Positions 1 to 8,744 are shown, numbered from the stretch's first letter. The stretch is DNA of 64,000 nucleotides from JACMLD01 sp044227095 (GCA_044227095.1 JBGAFV010000001.1:3534001-3598000); one strand, 5' to 3'. A program made the numbers and translations. Notes: generated from the letters alone by a model not told the origin.

Positions 1-333
1 AACAAAATTAAAAACCATGTTTGGATTAATTGCTGCCAGTTGTGTAGCAAAACTTAATGTAGTATCGTAAGTGATGTAGGTATATTTTTCTTCGCTCATA
101 CCAATTGAGCTTATACCTGCGCAATAGAAGCAGGCGTCATAGCCCGCAAGTGTACCTGTATATTGTTCCAGCCTGGTAAAATCTGGAACAATCAATTCTT
201 TAAGTTTTGGATGGGAGAGTGGAAATGATCTGCGGTTTACCATCAGCACCTGTTGCACTGCTGCATTCTCTAAACATTCCAGTAAAACGCCTTCGCCTAC
301 CATTCCAGTACAGCCTGTAATAATTACTTTCAT
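1..333 (-). CDS. NAD(P)-binding epimerase/oxidoreductase-like protein (3' part cut by window edge)
   Basis: The frame is open from an ATG at 331-333 (reverse strand) to the first base of the window, giving 111 N-terminal residues. It begins MKVIITGCTGMVGEGVLL, a Rossmann-fold dinucleotide-binding start of the GxxGxxG type. A segment reading YDACFYCAGISSIGM follows, typical of the atypical SDR family often annotated as NAD-dependent epimerase or HTATIP2-like oxidoreductase. The substrate cannot be told from the sequence. The C-terminal half lies outside the window, so length and completeness are unknown. Confidence 0.75.
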   Translation of the reverse strand, partial: MKVIITGCTGMVGEGVLLECLENAAVQQVLMVNRRSFPLSHPKLKELIVPDFTRLEQYTGTLAGYDACFYCAGISSIGMSEEKYTYITYDTTLSFATQLAAINPNMVFNFV

Positions 334-402
334 TTTCAGTAGAGGTTTTTAGAAAGTTCAACAAGCGGTTACTGGTTTAGTTTAACTTGAAGTATTCTAT
401 TT

Positions 403-1056
403 TTAAAATCCACCCAATAAAACAACAAGTAACATTAAGGGTACAAAAATGATTAATATGGGCAACACAAGGTTTAGTATCGCCATTCCTATTGATAATT
501 TTTGAACTTCCGATGTTCCAACAACTGCAAGAACTAGCGTCCAAATGGTAAGAATTAATTCCAGTCCTGTCAAAGTATAAAATCCAATGTTGTAAAGCAA
601 TCCGGACTCGCCAAGGTAACTTTCAGATTTAAAAAACTCGTCTGCATAAAATATAAGTTCAGGAATCAATAATACCAATGAAAATAAAGAAGGTATAAGT
701 GAGTATGCAAGCATTCTTAATAGCGATGTTGTATCTCCCTGCCCTTTTAGCCATTTGCCAGTCCAGCTAACCAATGCCGCATATATATAGTATGAAATCC
801 AGCCTAATAAACCACCAAGCACTATGCAAAGGCCAACAAGTGCCCAAATTGACATGCTATCGCCCATATGTTTTGTTGATGCCCTATTGAATGCATTCGA
901 CATGCCTGCTAGTGCAAGTAAAAGTGTTACATGCTTTTCATAACGCACATCGTTTATGAAACGAAAAATTTTCCGGGGCGAAGTCCAGATTTTTGTAAAT
1001 ATTTCTTTGTCTGTAAAAGTTTCTGTCTCGTGCAGGTTTGTAAGAATGTCTTCCAT
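403..1056 (-). CDS. Yip1-family integral membrane protein
   Basis: A protein of 217 residues with a soluble N-terminus (about 1-40) followed by about five hydrophobic segments. The N-terminal region contains KIWTSPRKIFRFINDV, resembling the 'W..P...F' start seen in Yip1-domain proteins of Bacteroidota. No catalytic residues are visible and the function in bacteria is unknown. It reads leftward, with a 58-base gap from the lipoprotein gene upstream of it (1115-1471), and may be co-transcribed with it. Family call is by pattern only. Confidence 0.7.
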   Translation of the reverse strand: MEDILTNLHETETFTDKEIFTKIWTSPRKIFRFINDVRYEKHVTLLLALAGMSNAFNRASTKHMGDSMSIWALVGLCIVLGGLLGWISYYIYAALVSWTGKWLKGQGDTTSLLRMLAYSLIPSLFSLVLLIPELIFYADEFFKSESYLGESGLLYNIGFYTLTGLELILTIWTLVLAVVGTSEVQKLSIGMAILNLVLPILIIFVPLMLLVVLLGGF

Positions 1057-1114
1057 AATTTTAAAATAAGGTTTTTAAATTTCGGAAAATGGATTAAGAT
1101 TTTGGTATTTACAA

Positions 1115-1471
1115 TCAGAATTTTCCAAAGAAATTTGAAATATCAAAATAGAGTTTCAACTCCGAGCCATTTGACAGTTCGATGGTGATGATATCGTAGG
1201 GCTTGTTATTGCTCATGGTTAATGCTTGTCCTTTTCTTTTATAATCCTTGTAATGTTCTTTTATCCATGCATATTCAGCATTAACACCTTTGCCTTCTGA
1301 TGTTTCTGTAATTACAATGGCTGTCTCATACGAAAGTCCATCGTCCGTATCTTTTGGTACTGATGAAGGGAAATTAGTTGTTTGAGTAAATGAAGATGTG
1401 CTTTTTTTTGTTGAACTGCATGATGCCGATGCAATAGCAACCGACAACAGCATGATGTGTTGTAGTTTCAT
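1115..1471 (-). CDS. Small putative lipoprotein of unknown function
   Basis: A protein of 118 residues that starts MKLQHIMLLSVAIASASC, a short signal peptide followed by a cysteine at residue 18 that fits a lipobox. A serine/threonine-rich linker comes next. The remaining about 70 residues include a stretch on ongoing helix-strand pattern (AEYAWIKEHYKDYKRKGQAL) and a strand-rich end. No family was recognised. The upstream region has no clear promoter. It lies upstream of the Yip1-like gene on the same strand. Confidence 0.6.
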   Translation of the reverse strand: MKLQHIMLLSVAIASASCSSTKKSTSSFTQTTNFPSSVPKDTDDGLSYETAIVITETSEGKGVNAEYAWIKEHYKDYKRKGQALTMSNNKPYDIITIELSNGSELKLYFDISNFFGKF

Positions 1472-1658
1472 AAAAGAGGGTTTGAGGTTTTGTAGTTAAT
1501 GTAAAATAGATTTTATTTTGGATTTTTTTTCTCTTTTTAACTGGAATGATTGAATACTTCTACAAGGTTTGTGTAATTGTATAAACATTCTGGATGCTGG
1601 ATGCATTAATTAGGTGTTTACATAAAATTATTGTTGCCAGTTTTGGGTTATGGCATGA

Positions 1659-1689
1659 TTGTATACTCAACTAACAATCGTTATCTTTG
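1659..1689 (+). promoter_or_regulatory. Bacteroidota-type promoter for the thiolase gene
   Basis: TTG at 1659-1661 and TATCTTTG at 1682-1689 match the Bacteroidota -33 (TTG) and -7 (TAnnTTTG) elements with a 20-base spacer. The thiolase ATG follows 18 bases later, so the 5' leader would be short. Confidence 0.6.
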
Positions 1690-1706
1690 CCCTTCAATTT
1701 ATTTGT

Positions 1707-2885
1707 ATGAAAGAAGTTGTCATTATTGCTGCTGTAAGAACACCCATAGGAAGTTTTGGAGGATCGTTAAAAGCTTTATCCGCTACCCAGCTTGGGGCTG
1801 CTGCTATAAAAGGGGCATTGGCAAAAGCAGGCGTTAAACCAGAACTGGTGCAGGATGTGCTGATGGGTTGTGTAATACAGGCAAACCTTGGCCAGGCGCC
1901 AGCAAGACAAGCGGCAAAATTTGCAGGCTTACCCAATGAAGTTAATTGTACTACTGTTAATAAAGTTTGCGCAAGTGGTATGAAGGCTATTGCGCAAGGT
2001 GCACAAAGTATTTTACTGGGCGATGCTGATATTGTTGTTGCCGGTGGCATGGAAAGCATGAGCAATATCCCTTTTTATACAGAAAGTCTGCGTTGGGGAA
2101 ACAAATATGGAAACACAAGTTTGATAGATGGATTGGTGAAAGATGGTTTAACTGATGTATACGACGGAAAGGCCATGGGGTTTGCTGGCGAACTTTGTGC
2201 ACGTGAGTGCGGCATAACCCGCGAAGAACAGGATGAATTTGCCATTGCAAGTTATAAACGCAGCCAGGCTGCATGGGAAAAGGGTTTTTTTGCCAATGAA
2301 GTGGTTCCGGTTGAAATACCACAACGTAAAGGCGAACCGGTAATATTTTCTAAAGACGAAGAGCCTTATAATGTAAAGTTTGATAAGATTGCTACACTTG
2401 CACCTGCTTTTGAAAAAAATGGAACAGTAACTGCTGCTAATGCTTCTACTTTAAATGATGGCGCCGCAGCATTAATATTAATGAGCAGGGAAAAAGCTGA
2501 TGAACTGGGATTGAAACCAATTGCAAAAATTCTTTCTTATGCTGATGCAGAACAGGCGCCTGAATGGTTTACAACAACGCCTAGTCTTGCTGTGCCAAAA
2601 GCGGTAGCTAAAGCAGGCTTGAAGATGAGCGATATTGATTATTGGGAATTGAACGAAGCTTTTGCTGTAGTGGGTATAGAAAACAGCCGCAGAATGAAAC
2701 TGGATGCTGCCAAAGTAAATGTACATGGTGGTGCTGTAAGTTTGGGACATCCTTTAGGCGCCAGTGGTGCAAGAATTGTTGTTACATTAATTAATGTGCT
2801 TAAAACAAACAATGCAAAATATGGCGCAGCCGGCATTTGTAATGGCGGAGGAGGGGCAAGTGCAATGGTGATAGAAAGTTTATAA
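1707..2885 (+). CDS. Acetyl-CoA C-acetyltransferase (thiolase)
   Basis: A 392-residue thiolase, the usual length for the family. Catalytic residues are at canonical positions: Cys88 in NKVCASGMKA, His348 in SLGHPLGASGA and Cys378 in GICNGGGGASA. It condenses two acetyl-CoA to acetoacetyl-CoA or performs the reverse thiolysis, in the cytoplasm. The ATG at 1707 is chosen because MKEVVIIAAVRTPIG is the typical family start and a promoter lies just upstream; a longer frame begins at 1659 but would add a non-family extension overlapping the promoter. It is a single gene with no fatty-acid oxidation partners next to it, so the direction of use is open. Confidence 0.95.
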   Translation: MKEVVIIAAVRTPIGSFGGSLKALSATQLGAAAIKGALAKAGVKPELVQDVLMGCVIQANLGQAPARQAAKFAGLPNEVNCTTVNKVCASGMKAIAQGAQSILLGDADIVVAGGMESMSNIPFYTESLRWGNKYGNTSLIDGLVKDGLTDVYDGKAMGFAGELCARECGITREEQDEFAIASYKRSQAAWEKGFFANEVVPVEIPQRKGEPVIFSKDEEPYNVKFDKIATLAPAFEKNGTVTAANASTLNDGAAALILMSREKADELGLKPIAKILSYADAEQAPEWFTTTPSLAVPKAVAKAGLKMSDIDYWELNEAFAVVGIENSRRMKLDAAKVNVHGGAVSLGHPLGASGARIVVTLINVLKTNNAKYGAAGICNGGGGASAMVIESL

Positions 2886-3021
2886 GGGTAAATCATTATT
2901 TTAATAACTACCCATTTGTTGTAAGGATTAGAAATTATTTTTTGCTTAAAAGTTAATAAAAATTTAATCTCACATAACCCCCATTAACCTCTTTTTTTCT
3001 ACAGAAATCCCCTGGTGATAG

Positions 3022-3052
3022 TTGTGGTTGTATAATAACCCGTATATATTTG
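3022..3052 (+). promoter_or_regulatory. Bacteroidota-type promoter for the outer-membrane protein gene
   Basis: TTG at 3022-3024 and TATATTTG at 3045-3052 fit the -33/-7 consensus with a 20-base spacer. The ATG of the downstream gene is at 3089, leaving a leader of about 30 bases. Confidence 0.6.
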
Positions 3053-3088
3053 CGTTCATATTTTATTATTAAAACCCATCTTATTACC

Positions 3089-3682
3089 ATGAAAAGAAGT
3101 GTACTTATTTTTTGTGTTTGTCTTATGCTTGCCGGAAAAGGCTTTTCTCAAACTTTTATGCACGGCGCAGGTATAAATATTTTTGTTGCCAATGCTTCTG
3201 GCGGACAAACATCTGTTGACGGCGGTCTTTCTTATTCCCCTCGTATTAATTTTATTGAGCAGGAAGACATGTCTGTATCTGTAGGCATCCCGTTCACTGT
3301 TGGCCTTTCAGGAAGTTATAGCAGCAATTATAACAGCAGTTATGGCAGTAGCACCAGTAATACGCTTAGCGTAATGTTCAATGCCCCTTTAATTTTTAAC
3401 CTCAATATGGGTGCAGGTGCTACCAAAGAAAGCGAGAGCCGTTTTGGTTATTTTGTTGGTGCAGGTTATGGTTATCATTATGGTAATTATAATTTGTCGG
3501 ATGTTTTGAATTACTCTGAGACTTCTACCAAAATAAGTACAACAGGGCCTGTAGCTAATGCCGGTGTTCGTTTTGGTGTTGGTAGCGGAACACACAACAT
3601 AGAAGTAAGGTTTCAGTATATGAAAGGCCTTAATGAATACAAGCCTAATATTTTCAGCGCTGGCGCTGCATTCAATTTTTAA
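3089..3682 (+). CDS. Outer-membrane beta-barrel protein of unknown function
   Basis: A 197-residue protein that begins MKRSVLIFCVCLMLAGKGFSQ, a Sec signal peptide with a likely cleavage after Ala/Ser-Gln around residue 20. The mature part alternates hydrophobic and polar residues, is rich in Gly, Ser, Tyr and Asn (a YSSNYNSSYGSS loop near residue 80), and ends in an aromatic residue (AGAAFNF), as expected for a small barrel. The start at 3089 is preferred over 3050 because it places the signal peptide at the N-terminus and follows the promoter. The gene has its own promoter and terminator, so it is monocistronic. No specific family was recognised. Confidence 0.75.
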   Translation: MKRSVLIFCVCLMLAGKGFSQTFMHGAGINIFVANASGGQTSVDGGLSYSPRINFIEQEDMSVSVGIPFTVGLSGSYSSNYNSSYGSSTSNTLSVMFNAPLIFNLNMGAGATKESESRFGYFVGAGYGYHYGNYNLSDVLNYSETSTKISTTGPVANAGVRFGVGSGTHNIEVRFQYMKGLNEYKPNIFSAGAAFNF

Positions 3683-3710
3683 AATTGATTAACTTCTCTA
3701 ATTTATTATA

Positions 3711-3735
3711 GCGTTCACCAGGGTGAACGCTTTTT
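3711..3735 (+). terminator. Rho-independent terminator
   Basis: The stem GCGTTCAC (3711-3718) pairs perfectly with GTGAACGC (3723-3730) around a 4-base loop and is followed by TTTTTG. It lies 29 bases after the barrel gene stop codon. Confidence 0.85.
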
Positions 3736-3782
3736 GTTTGTGGCTATAGCACAGGTGTATTTAGTTCTGGCTATATTGCATT

Positions 3783-4298
3783 ATGAACATTTCAATAAGA
3801 TATGCTACAACTGCAGACGCAGAACAGATTGCTGTTTTAAGCCAGCAGACTTTCTACGACACATTTGCCGAGTTTAATACAAAAGAAGACATGGATAAGT
3901 TTATGAACGAATCCTTTAGCATGGAATCGTTAATAAAAGAAGTGTCTGCACCACAAAATATTTTTATTGTTGCAGTTATGGATGATGAGTTGGCTGGTTA
4001 TGCAAAACTGACGGAAAGTATAAATCCGCCAGAACTAGGAAATGATTCAGCAATTGAAATTGGTCGCATTTACGCTGCAAAGAAAGCCATTGGACATGGT
4101 GTTGGTAAATTGCTTATGCAAGAATGTATTTCTATCGCAAAAGAAAAAAACAGGAAAATTGTATGGTTAGGTGTTTGGGAACACAACCAGCGGGCCATAT
4201 CCTTCTATACAAAATTTGGGTTTGAAAAGTTTGGTCAGCACGATTTTATACTGGGCAATGATGTACAAACAGACTGGCTGATGAAAAGAAGCTGCTAG
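3783..4298 (+). CDS. GNAT-family N-acetyltransferase
   Basis: A 171-residue protein with the GNAT fold signature. It starts MNISIRYATTADAEQIAVLS, has the acetyl-CoA-binding motif A at about residues 98-125 (RIYAAKKAIGHGVGKLLM), and a motif B region ending FYTKFGFEKFG. It transfers an acetyl group from acetyl-CoA to an unknown amine. The stop codon TAG (4296-4298) falls inside the first unit of an intergenic repeat of the R1 family, so the last residues (RSC) may be repeat-encoded. Confidence 0.88.
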   Translation: MNISIRYATTADAEQIAVLSQQTFYDTFAEFNTKEDMDKFMNESFSMESLIKEVSAPQNIFIVAVMDDELAGYAKLTESINPPELGNDSAIEIGRIYAAKKAIGHGVGKLLMQECISIAKEKNRKIVWLGVWEHNQRAISFYTKFGFEKFGQHDFILGNDVQTDWLMKRSC

Positions 4299-4378
4299 CT
4301 GCAAGTTGTTAGCTGCGAAGCACTTTCGAAGAAACCCTTCGTGTGAGGAAAGCTACTAGCCACAAGTTATTAGCTGCG
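4290..4378. repeat. R1 intergenic repeat, copy A (TAGCTGC-type units)
   Basis: Several degenerate units built around CTAGCTGCAAGTTGTTAGCTG are seen, for example at 4294-4314 and again around 4351-4377 (CTACTAGCCACAAGTTATTAGCTGC). The first unit overlaps the stop codon of the acetyltransferase gene. Related copies are at 8011-8063, 13509-13610 and 44922-44980. Confidence 0.65.
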
Positions 4379-4462
4379 CTGTTGTTGCAAAAGAAGTTCG
4401 TTAAGTTAATTTCTGCACTTACGATATAATGTAAAAGACACACCGCGGCTCTGTGGTAAACC

Positions 4463-5053
4463 TTATTTCAATTTCGTTCCATCGTAAATTGCTTGTAGTG
4501 GCAATTCCATTTCTATAGTTTGTATCAAAAGGGTTTCAGCAATTGTTTTATATTCTCTTAGCTCCCACAGCCCTTTTTCATTTATGGCAAATGCATCCAC
4601 ATTTATACTTTCAGAATCAATAAGTATATATTCTTTTAGTGTAGGAATATCCCTGTATAATTTAAATTTCAACCCTCTATTGTAATCTTTGGTGCCGGGC
4701 GAAAGCACTTCTATAATAACGGAAGGGTTTATTGCATTCCATTCATCATTATTGCGTGTTTTAATGCTATCGCAAAAAATGGATATGTCAGGATAAGTAA
4801 ACAGACTGTTCTTCTCAATATAGACCCTTTGGTCACTATTGTAAGGTTTACATGGCTTGCCTTTTAAGTAATTTAATAATGCATGATTGGTATTTTGTAC
4901 AATTTCATTGTGTGTTATTTTCGCACCGCTCATGGCAAACACTTCGCCCTTATAATATTCATGCTTTTCTTCCGCTTCTTTTTCAAAAGCAAGGTATTCT
5001 TCTATTGTCATTTTTTGCTTGTGGTAAGCAACTGCGGGTTCGTGAAGTGTCAT
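4463..5053 (-). CDS. Uma2-family (DUF820) PD-(D/E)XK endonuclease-like protein
   Basis: A 196-residue protein with the Uma2/DUF820 layout. The N-terminus reads MTIEEYLAFEKEAEEKHEYY from residue 15. A restriction-endonuclease-like core follows, with a YPDISIF motif (catalytic Asp) at about residue 88, VIIEVLSPGT (catalytic Glu and hydrophobic strand) about 25 residues on, and a conserved lysine helix KLYRDIPTLKEYILID. The fold is that of metal-dependent nucleases, but the biological role of the family is not settled. The gene is a leftward singleton 63 bases from the YpdA-like gene and shows no sign of damage. Confidence 0.85.
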   Translation of the reverse strand: MTLHEPAVAYHKQKMTIEEYLAFEKEAEEKHEYYKGEVFAMSGAKITHNEIVQNTNHALLNYLKGKPCKPYNSDQRVYIEKNSLFTYPDISIFCDSIKTRNNDEWNAINPSVIIEVLSPGTKDYNRGLKFKLYRDIPTLKEYILIDSESINVDAFAINEKGLWELREYKTIAETLLIQTIEMELPLQAIYDGTKLK

Positions 5054-5115
5054 ACAATAAAATTACAATTTTGAAAAGCTGCAAACACATTTTTGTTTTC
5101 AAAATCTGATTGCTT

Positions 5116-6129
5116 TTACCCATTTTTTATCTTGCTAATAATCTTCACTGCATGTTCCCTGGAGTTTTCAATAAAAAGGCGATGCGTATTCATGCCGCCG
5201 CAAATAACGCCTGCAAGAAAAATGTTTTTTACATTGGTTTCATGTGTTGCATCATTTATAACAGGGCAGCGTATTTCGTCTTCAGATAATTGTATGCCAA
5301 TGTTTTTAAGAAATTCAAGATTGGGCTGATAGCCTGTAGTGGCAATTACCCAATCGTTGGGTATGGTTATTTCTCCTTCGGGGTTTTGTATTATCACTTC
5401 ATCATCTTTTATTTCTTTTACTGCGGAATTATAATAAGCTTTAATTGATCCTTCCTGTATGCGGTTAATAATATCGGGCCTCACCCAGTATTTTACCCTT
5501 GCGCCAATTTCTTCTTTTCTTATCACCATTGTTACTTCAGCGCCTTTCCGCCAGGTTTCCAAAGCAGCATCAACAGCAGAGTTTTGTGCGCCAATCACCA
5601 ACACTTTTTGAAATGCATAAGGATGGGGATCTTTGTAATAGTGTGTTACCTTAGGCAGGTTTTCTCCCGGTACATTCAGCAAATAAGGTATATCGTAAAA
5701 GCCTGTAGCAATAATGATATTATTTGCCGTGTACAAACCTTTGTTGGTAGTAACGCTAAAATTTTTGTTTTTGTCTTTTTCCTGTGACACCGATTTTACT
5801 TCTTCATACAAATGAATGTTCAATTGGTAAGAAGTAGTTACCCTGCGATAATATTCAAGTGCTTCTGCGCGGGTTGGCTTGGGATTATTAGACACAAAAG
5901 GTACGCCGCCAATTTCCAGTCTTTCAGATGTGGAAAAGAATGTCATGTTAGACGGGTAATTGTACAATGAATTCACCAGGCCACCTTTTTCAAATATAAT
6001 ATAATCAAGCCCTGCTTTTTTTGCTTCCAGTGCACAGGCTAGGCCAATAGGGCCACCGCCAATAATAATGATTGTATAATGGTTTATTGCATCCAATGTT
6101 TTACTTTCCTGCAAATGTAATGTAAACAA
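5116..6129 (-). CDS. YpdA-like FAD-dependent disulfide reductase
   Basis: A 337-residue two-dinucleotide-binding flavoprotein. The FAD-binding GGGPIG motif is at residues 24-29 and a second nucleotide motif, VLVIGAQNSAVDAALE, is near residue 165. The segment SLYNYPSNMTFFSTSERLEIG is characteristic of the YpdA family, proposed to reduce bacillithiol disulfide with NADPH. No CxxC redox pair is seen near the active site, which fits YpdA rather than thioredoxin reductase. The C-terminal FLAGVICGG region binds the flavin. No other methionine lies near the N-terminus, so the start at 6129 is kept. Confidence 0.85.
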   Translation of the reverse strand: MFTLHLQESKTLDAINHYTIIIIGGGPIGLACALEAKKAGLDYIIFEKGGLVNSLYNYPSNMTFFSTSERLEIGGVPFVSNNPKPTRAEALEYYRRVTTSYQLNIHLYEEVKSVSQEKDKNKNFSVTTNKGLYTANNIIIATGFYDIPYLLNVPGENLPKVTHYYKDPHPYAFQKVLVIGAQNSAVDAALETWRKGAEVTMVIRKEEIGARVKYWVRPDIINRIQEGSIKAYYNSAVKEIKDDEVIIQNPEGEITIPNDWVIATTGYQPNLEFLKNIGIQLSEDEIRCPVINDATHETNVKNIFLAGVICGGMNTHRLFIENSREHAVKIISKIKNG

Positions 6130-6232
6130 GGGTTAGCAAAGATTGGGGCAGGTATGGTGTTTTCATTTTCCTGCTTTAATAAAATAAAAAGTGTCCTGTA
6201 CAATCCTGTAGATAAAAGATTAACCAAAGGCT

Positions 6233-6240
6233 TAATTTTG
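6233..6240 (+). promoter_or_regulatory. -7 promoter element for fbp
   Basis: TAATTTTG fits the Bacteroidota TAnnTTTG -7 element and lies 28 bases before the fbp ATG. No clear TTG is seen at the expected -33 position, so confidence is moderate. Confidence 0.4.
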
Positions 6241-6268
6241 AGTAACCATTCACTTCAAAACACACCTT

Positions 6269-7297
6269 ATGAGCAATATTAACAGAACAGTAGTTACGCT
6301 GGATGAATTCACCATTCAGCAGTTAAGACAGTTTCCTAATGCTACCGGTGAATTAAGCGGCCTGCTCCGCAATATAGGACTGGCAGCTAAAAGAGTGAAT
6401 GTAGAAGTTAATAAAGCTGGACTGGTTGATATTCTTGGCGATGCAGGTTCTGTAAATGTGCAGGGAGAAGAAGTTAAGAAACTTGATATTTTTGCAAACA
6501 ATCAATTTATTCGTGTTCTTCGTCACGGCATCAGTTGCGCAGGCATTGCCAGTGAAGAGCTGGATGAATTTGTAGCGTTTGATGATGATATCAGCAATAA
6601 CTCAAAATACGTTTGCATGTTTGATCCGCTGGATGGCAGCGGCAATATTGACGTTAATATTTCTATTGGGACAATTTTTGGTGTTTACCGCCGCGTATCG
6701 CCCAAAGGAACACCTGTAACAAAAGAAGATTTTTTACAGCCCGGTAAAAACCAGGTGGCTGCAGGTTATGTTGTATATGGTTCTTCTACAATGCTGGTGT
6801 ATGCCACACGCAGGGGAGTAAATGGTTTTACCCTTGATCCTTCCATTGGCGAATATTGCATGAGCCATCCTAATATTCAATGTCCGCAAAGTGGTAAAAT
6901 ATATTCTGTTAACCACGGAAATTTTTTCCGGTATCATAAAGGCGTACAGCAGTACATTAACGCATGTCAGAAAAAAGAAGATACTACCGGTGGTCCATAT
7001 ACGCAAAGATATATTGGCAGCATGGTATCTGATGTACACCGTAATCTTATTAAAGGTGGCATTTTTATGTACCCGGGCACAGTAGATAAGCCAAGCGGCA
7101 AGCTTCGGTTAATGTATGAATGTAACCCGTTTGCATTTATTGCAGAAGTGGCCGGTGGCAAAGCTACCAATGGTAAAGAAAGAATACTGGATATACAGCC
7201 AACTACTTTGCACCAGCGTTCGCCATTGTTTATTGGCAGCCAAAACATGATGGAAGAACTGGAGGGTTTTACAAAAATGGATAAGGATTTTGAGTAA
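6269..7297 (+). CDS. fbp: Class I fructose-1,6-bisphosphatase
   Basis: A 342-residue enzyme of normal length for class I FBPase. The metal-binding signature FDPLDGSGNID lies at residues 118-128, with upstream acidic residues (EELDEF, 97-101) completing the site. SVNHGNFFRY and the C-terminal CNPFAFIAEVAGGKAT contribute to sugar-phosphate binding. It hydrolyses fructose 1,6-bisphosphate to fructose 6-phosphate in gluconeogenesis, in the cytoplasm. A -7-like element precedes the ATG; the next gene (an acetyltransferase) starts 37 bases after the stop and may share the transcript. Confidence 0.96.
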   Translation: MSNINRTVVTLDEFTIQQLRQFPNATGELSGLLRNIGLAAKRVNVEVNKAGLVDILGDAGSVNVQGEEVKKLDIFANNQFIRVLRHGISCAGIASEELDEFVAFDDDISNNSKYVCMFDPLDGSGNIDVNISIGTIFGVYRRVSPKGTPVTKEDFLQPGKNQVAAGYVVYGSSTMLVYATRRGVNGFTLDPSIGEYCMSHPNIQCPQSGKIYSVNHGNFFRYHKGVQQYINACQKKEDTTGGPYTQRYIGSMVSDVHRNLIKGGIFMYPGTVDKPSGKLRLMYECNPFAFIAEVAGGKATNGKERILDIQPTTLHQRSPLFIGSQNMMEELEGFTKMDKDFE

Positions 7298-7333
7298 GTT
7301 TTTCTAGTTTGAACAAGGTTTAAAAGTTATACC

Positions 7334-7795
7334 ATGGAAATAATAAATTTTGAAAGCAAATACGCAGAAGACTTTAAGCAACTAAACCTTGAGTGGTTGT
7401 ACAAATACAATCTTGCAGAAAGTCACGACCTGGAAGTGCTGAACGATCCGTATGGAACTATAATAAATAATGGTGGTAAGATTTTTCTTGCACGTGAAGG
7501 CAATGAAATTGCCGGTACTGCGGCCATTGCAAAATCTTCTGGTGGGCCAGGGCAATATGAACTTGCAAAAATGACTGTAGCACCAGCACACCGCGGCAAG
7601 GGTATCAGCAAATTATTACTGAAACATTGCCTAGATGAAGCAAAACAAATGAATGCAACCCGGATTATTCTTTTTTCTAACCACCAATTGCAAACTGCGC
7701 TGGAGCTGTATAAAAAATTCGGTTTTAAAAATATTGCTGTTGATGATTCTCCTTTTGAAACAGCAGATGTAAAAATGGAATTGCTGCTGGGATGA
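7334..7795 (+). CDS. GNAT-family N-acetyltransferase
   Basis: A 153-residue acetyltransferase. Motif A reads KMTVAPAHRGKGISKLLLKH at about residues 80-99, with the R/Q-x-x-G-x-G/A acetyl-CoA loop in RGKGIS. The C-terminal part ELYKKFGFKNI is the usual motif B. The substrate is unknown. It follows fbp closely and may be read through from it. Confidence 0.88.
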   Translation: MEIINFESKYAEDFKQLNLEWLYKYNLAESHDLEVLNDPYGTIINNGGKIFLAREGNEIAGTAAIAKSSGGPGQYELAKMTVAPAHRGKGISKLLLKHCLDEAKQMNATRIILFSNHQLQTALELYKKFGFKNIAVDDSPFETADVKMELLLG

Positions 7796-8189
7796 AATAA
7801 TTTTGGAACGCAGATTTTTATGATGATTGGGATTAGTCATGATTTATTATATCCTTTTCAAAAAACAGAACTTCTTTATCTCTGTGCAAAAAGTCTATAA
7901 ATGCTGTGGTAAAATTTACGCAGCTTATTATAATGCTTAGGGTTGAGAAGATTTATGATATCTTATTTTTCATGAAAATCATAAAAATCTGTGTCTAAAT
8001 TCCAAAATCAACTAGTAGCCTGACGCTTGCAGCTAGAAACTAGTAGCTGACAACTGATTAGCCAAAGCTATTTACATGCTTTATTTTCTGCTTTTAAAAC
8101 CATGCTGCCAGTATTTTTTACAGACCGAACTGGTATCTTCGCTCTTATTAGTGCTTCAATTGCCAACCGATAAAAGTCAACTAACAATA
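7796..8189. other. Intergenic stretch without a gene (394 bases)
   Basis: No convincing reading frame is present. The left part is AT-rich and contains diverging copies of ATGATTTT/ATAAAAATC-like words (around 7816-7842 and 7950-7992), resembling degenerate repeats. The right part contains a copy of the R1 repeat (8011-8063). The last 100 bases hold TATCTTCG at about 8131-8138, one mismatch from a Bacteroidota -7 element, a possible promoter for the HAD gene. Confidence 0.5.
8011..8063. repeat. R1 intergenic repeat, copy B
   Basis: The region reads as units of CTAGTAGCC, TTGCAGCTAGAAAC and TAGTAGCTGACAACTGATTAGCC. The TTGCAGCTAGAAAC unit is identical to units of copy C (13509-13610). Confidence 0.6.
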
Positions 8190-8714
8190 ATGAGTTTGCT
8201 TAACCAGTTTAAAAAAGTAAAATGTTTTGCGTTTGATGTAGATGGTGTTTTAACTGATGGTTCGCTGTTGTTATTTAGCGATGGCCAGATGGTGCGCAGC
8301 ATGAATACAAAAGACGGTTATGCCATACAGTTAGCAATTAAAAAGGGGTATTCAGTAATTGTTATATCCGGCGGGGGGGATATGGAGGCTGTAAAAATCC
8401 GGCTGAATAAATTAGGTGTAGCAGAAGTGTATTTTCAGGCACACAATAAAAAAGAAGTGCTGGATAATTTTCTGCAAGCAAAAGGCATACAACTGGCAGA
8501 AGTATTATTTATGGGCGATGATATACCCGATCATCCGGCAATGAAAGAAGTTGGCTTGCCCTGCTGCCCGGCAGATGCTGTTGCGGAAATAAAAAATATA
8601 GCTAAATATATTGCGGCAATGCCCGGAGGAAAAGGGTGTGTGAGGGAGGTAATAGAGAAAGTGTTAAAACTAAACGGCCATTGGGACTTAGAGACTTCCA
8701 TAGCCAGCAAATAA
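8190..8714 (+). CDS. KdsC-like HAD phosphatase (KDO 8-phosphate phosphatase family)
   Basis: A 174-residue HAD-superfamily protein of the small cap-less KdsC type. The nucleophile motif DVDGVLTDG starts at Asp16 with Asp18 as acid/base, and GDDIPDHPAM near residue 110 supplies the metal-binding acidic pair. VISGGG is motif II. KdsC hydrolyses 3-deoxy-D-manno-octulosonate 8-phosphate in LPS core synthesis; related HADs act on other sugar acids. The ATG at 8190 (MSLLNQFKKVKCFAFD) is chosen over an upstream one at 8076 because the family starts just before motif I. It is followed by a UbiA gene and maf, spaced 30 bases, a likely operon. Confidence 0.85.
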   Translation: MSLLNQFKKVKCFAFDVDGVLTDGSLLLFSDGQMVRSMNTKDGYAIQLAIKKGYSVIVISGGGDMEAVKIRLNKLGVAEVYFQAHNKKEVLDNFLQAKGIQLAEVLFMGDDIPDHPAMKEVGLPCCPADAVAEIKNIAKYIAAMPGGKGCVREVIEKVLKLNGHWDLETSIASK

Positions 8715-8744
8715 TCAGTATTTTGCACAAGAATTCCCGCTTAC

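Noticed and set aside
1694..2896. Antisense frames over the thiolase gene
   Set aside because: They are shadow frames of a strongly conserved coding gene, with no promoter or family sign of their own.
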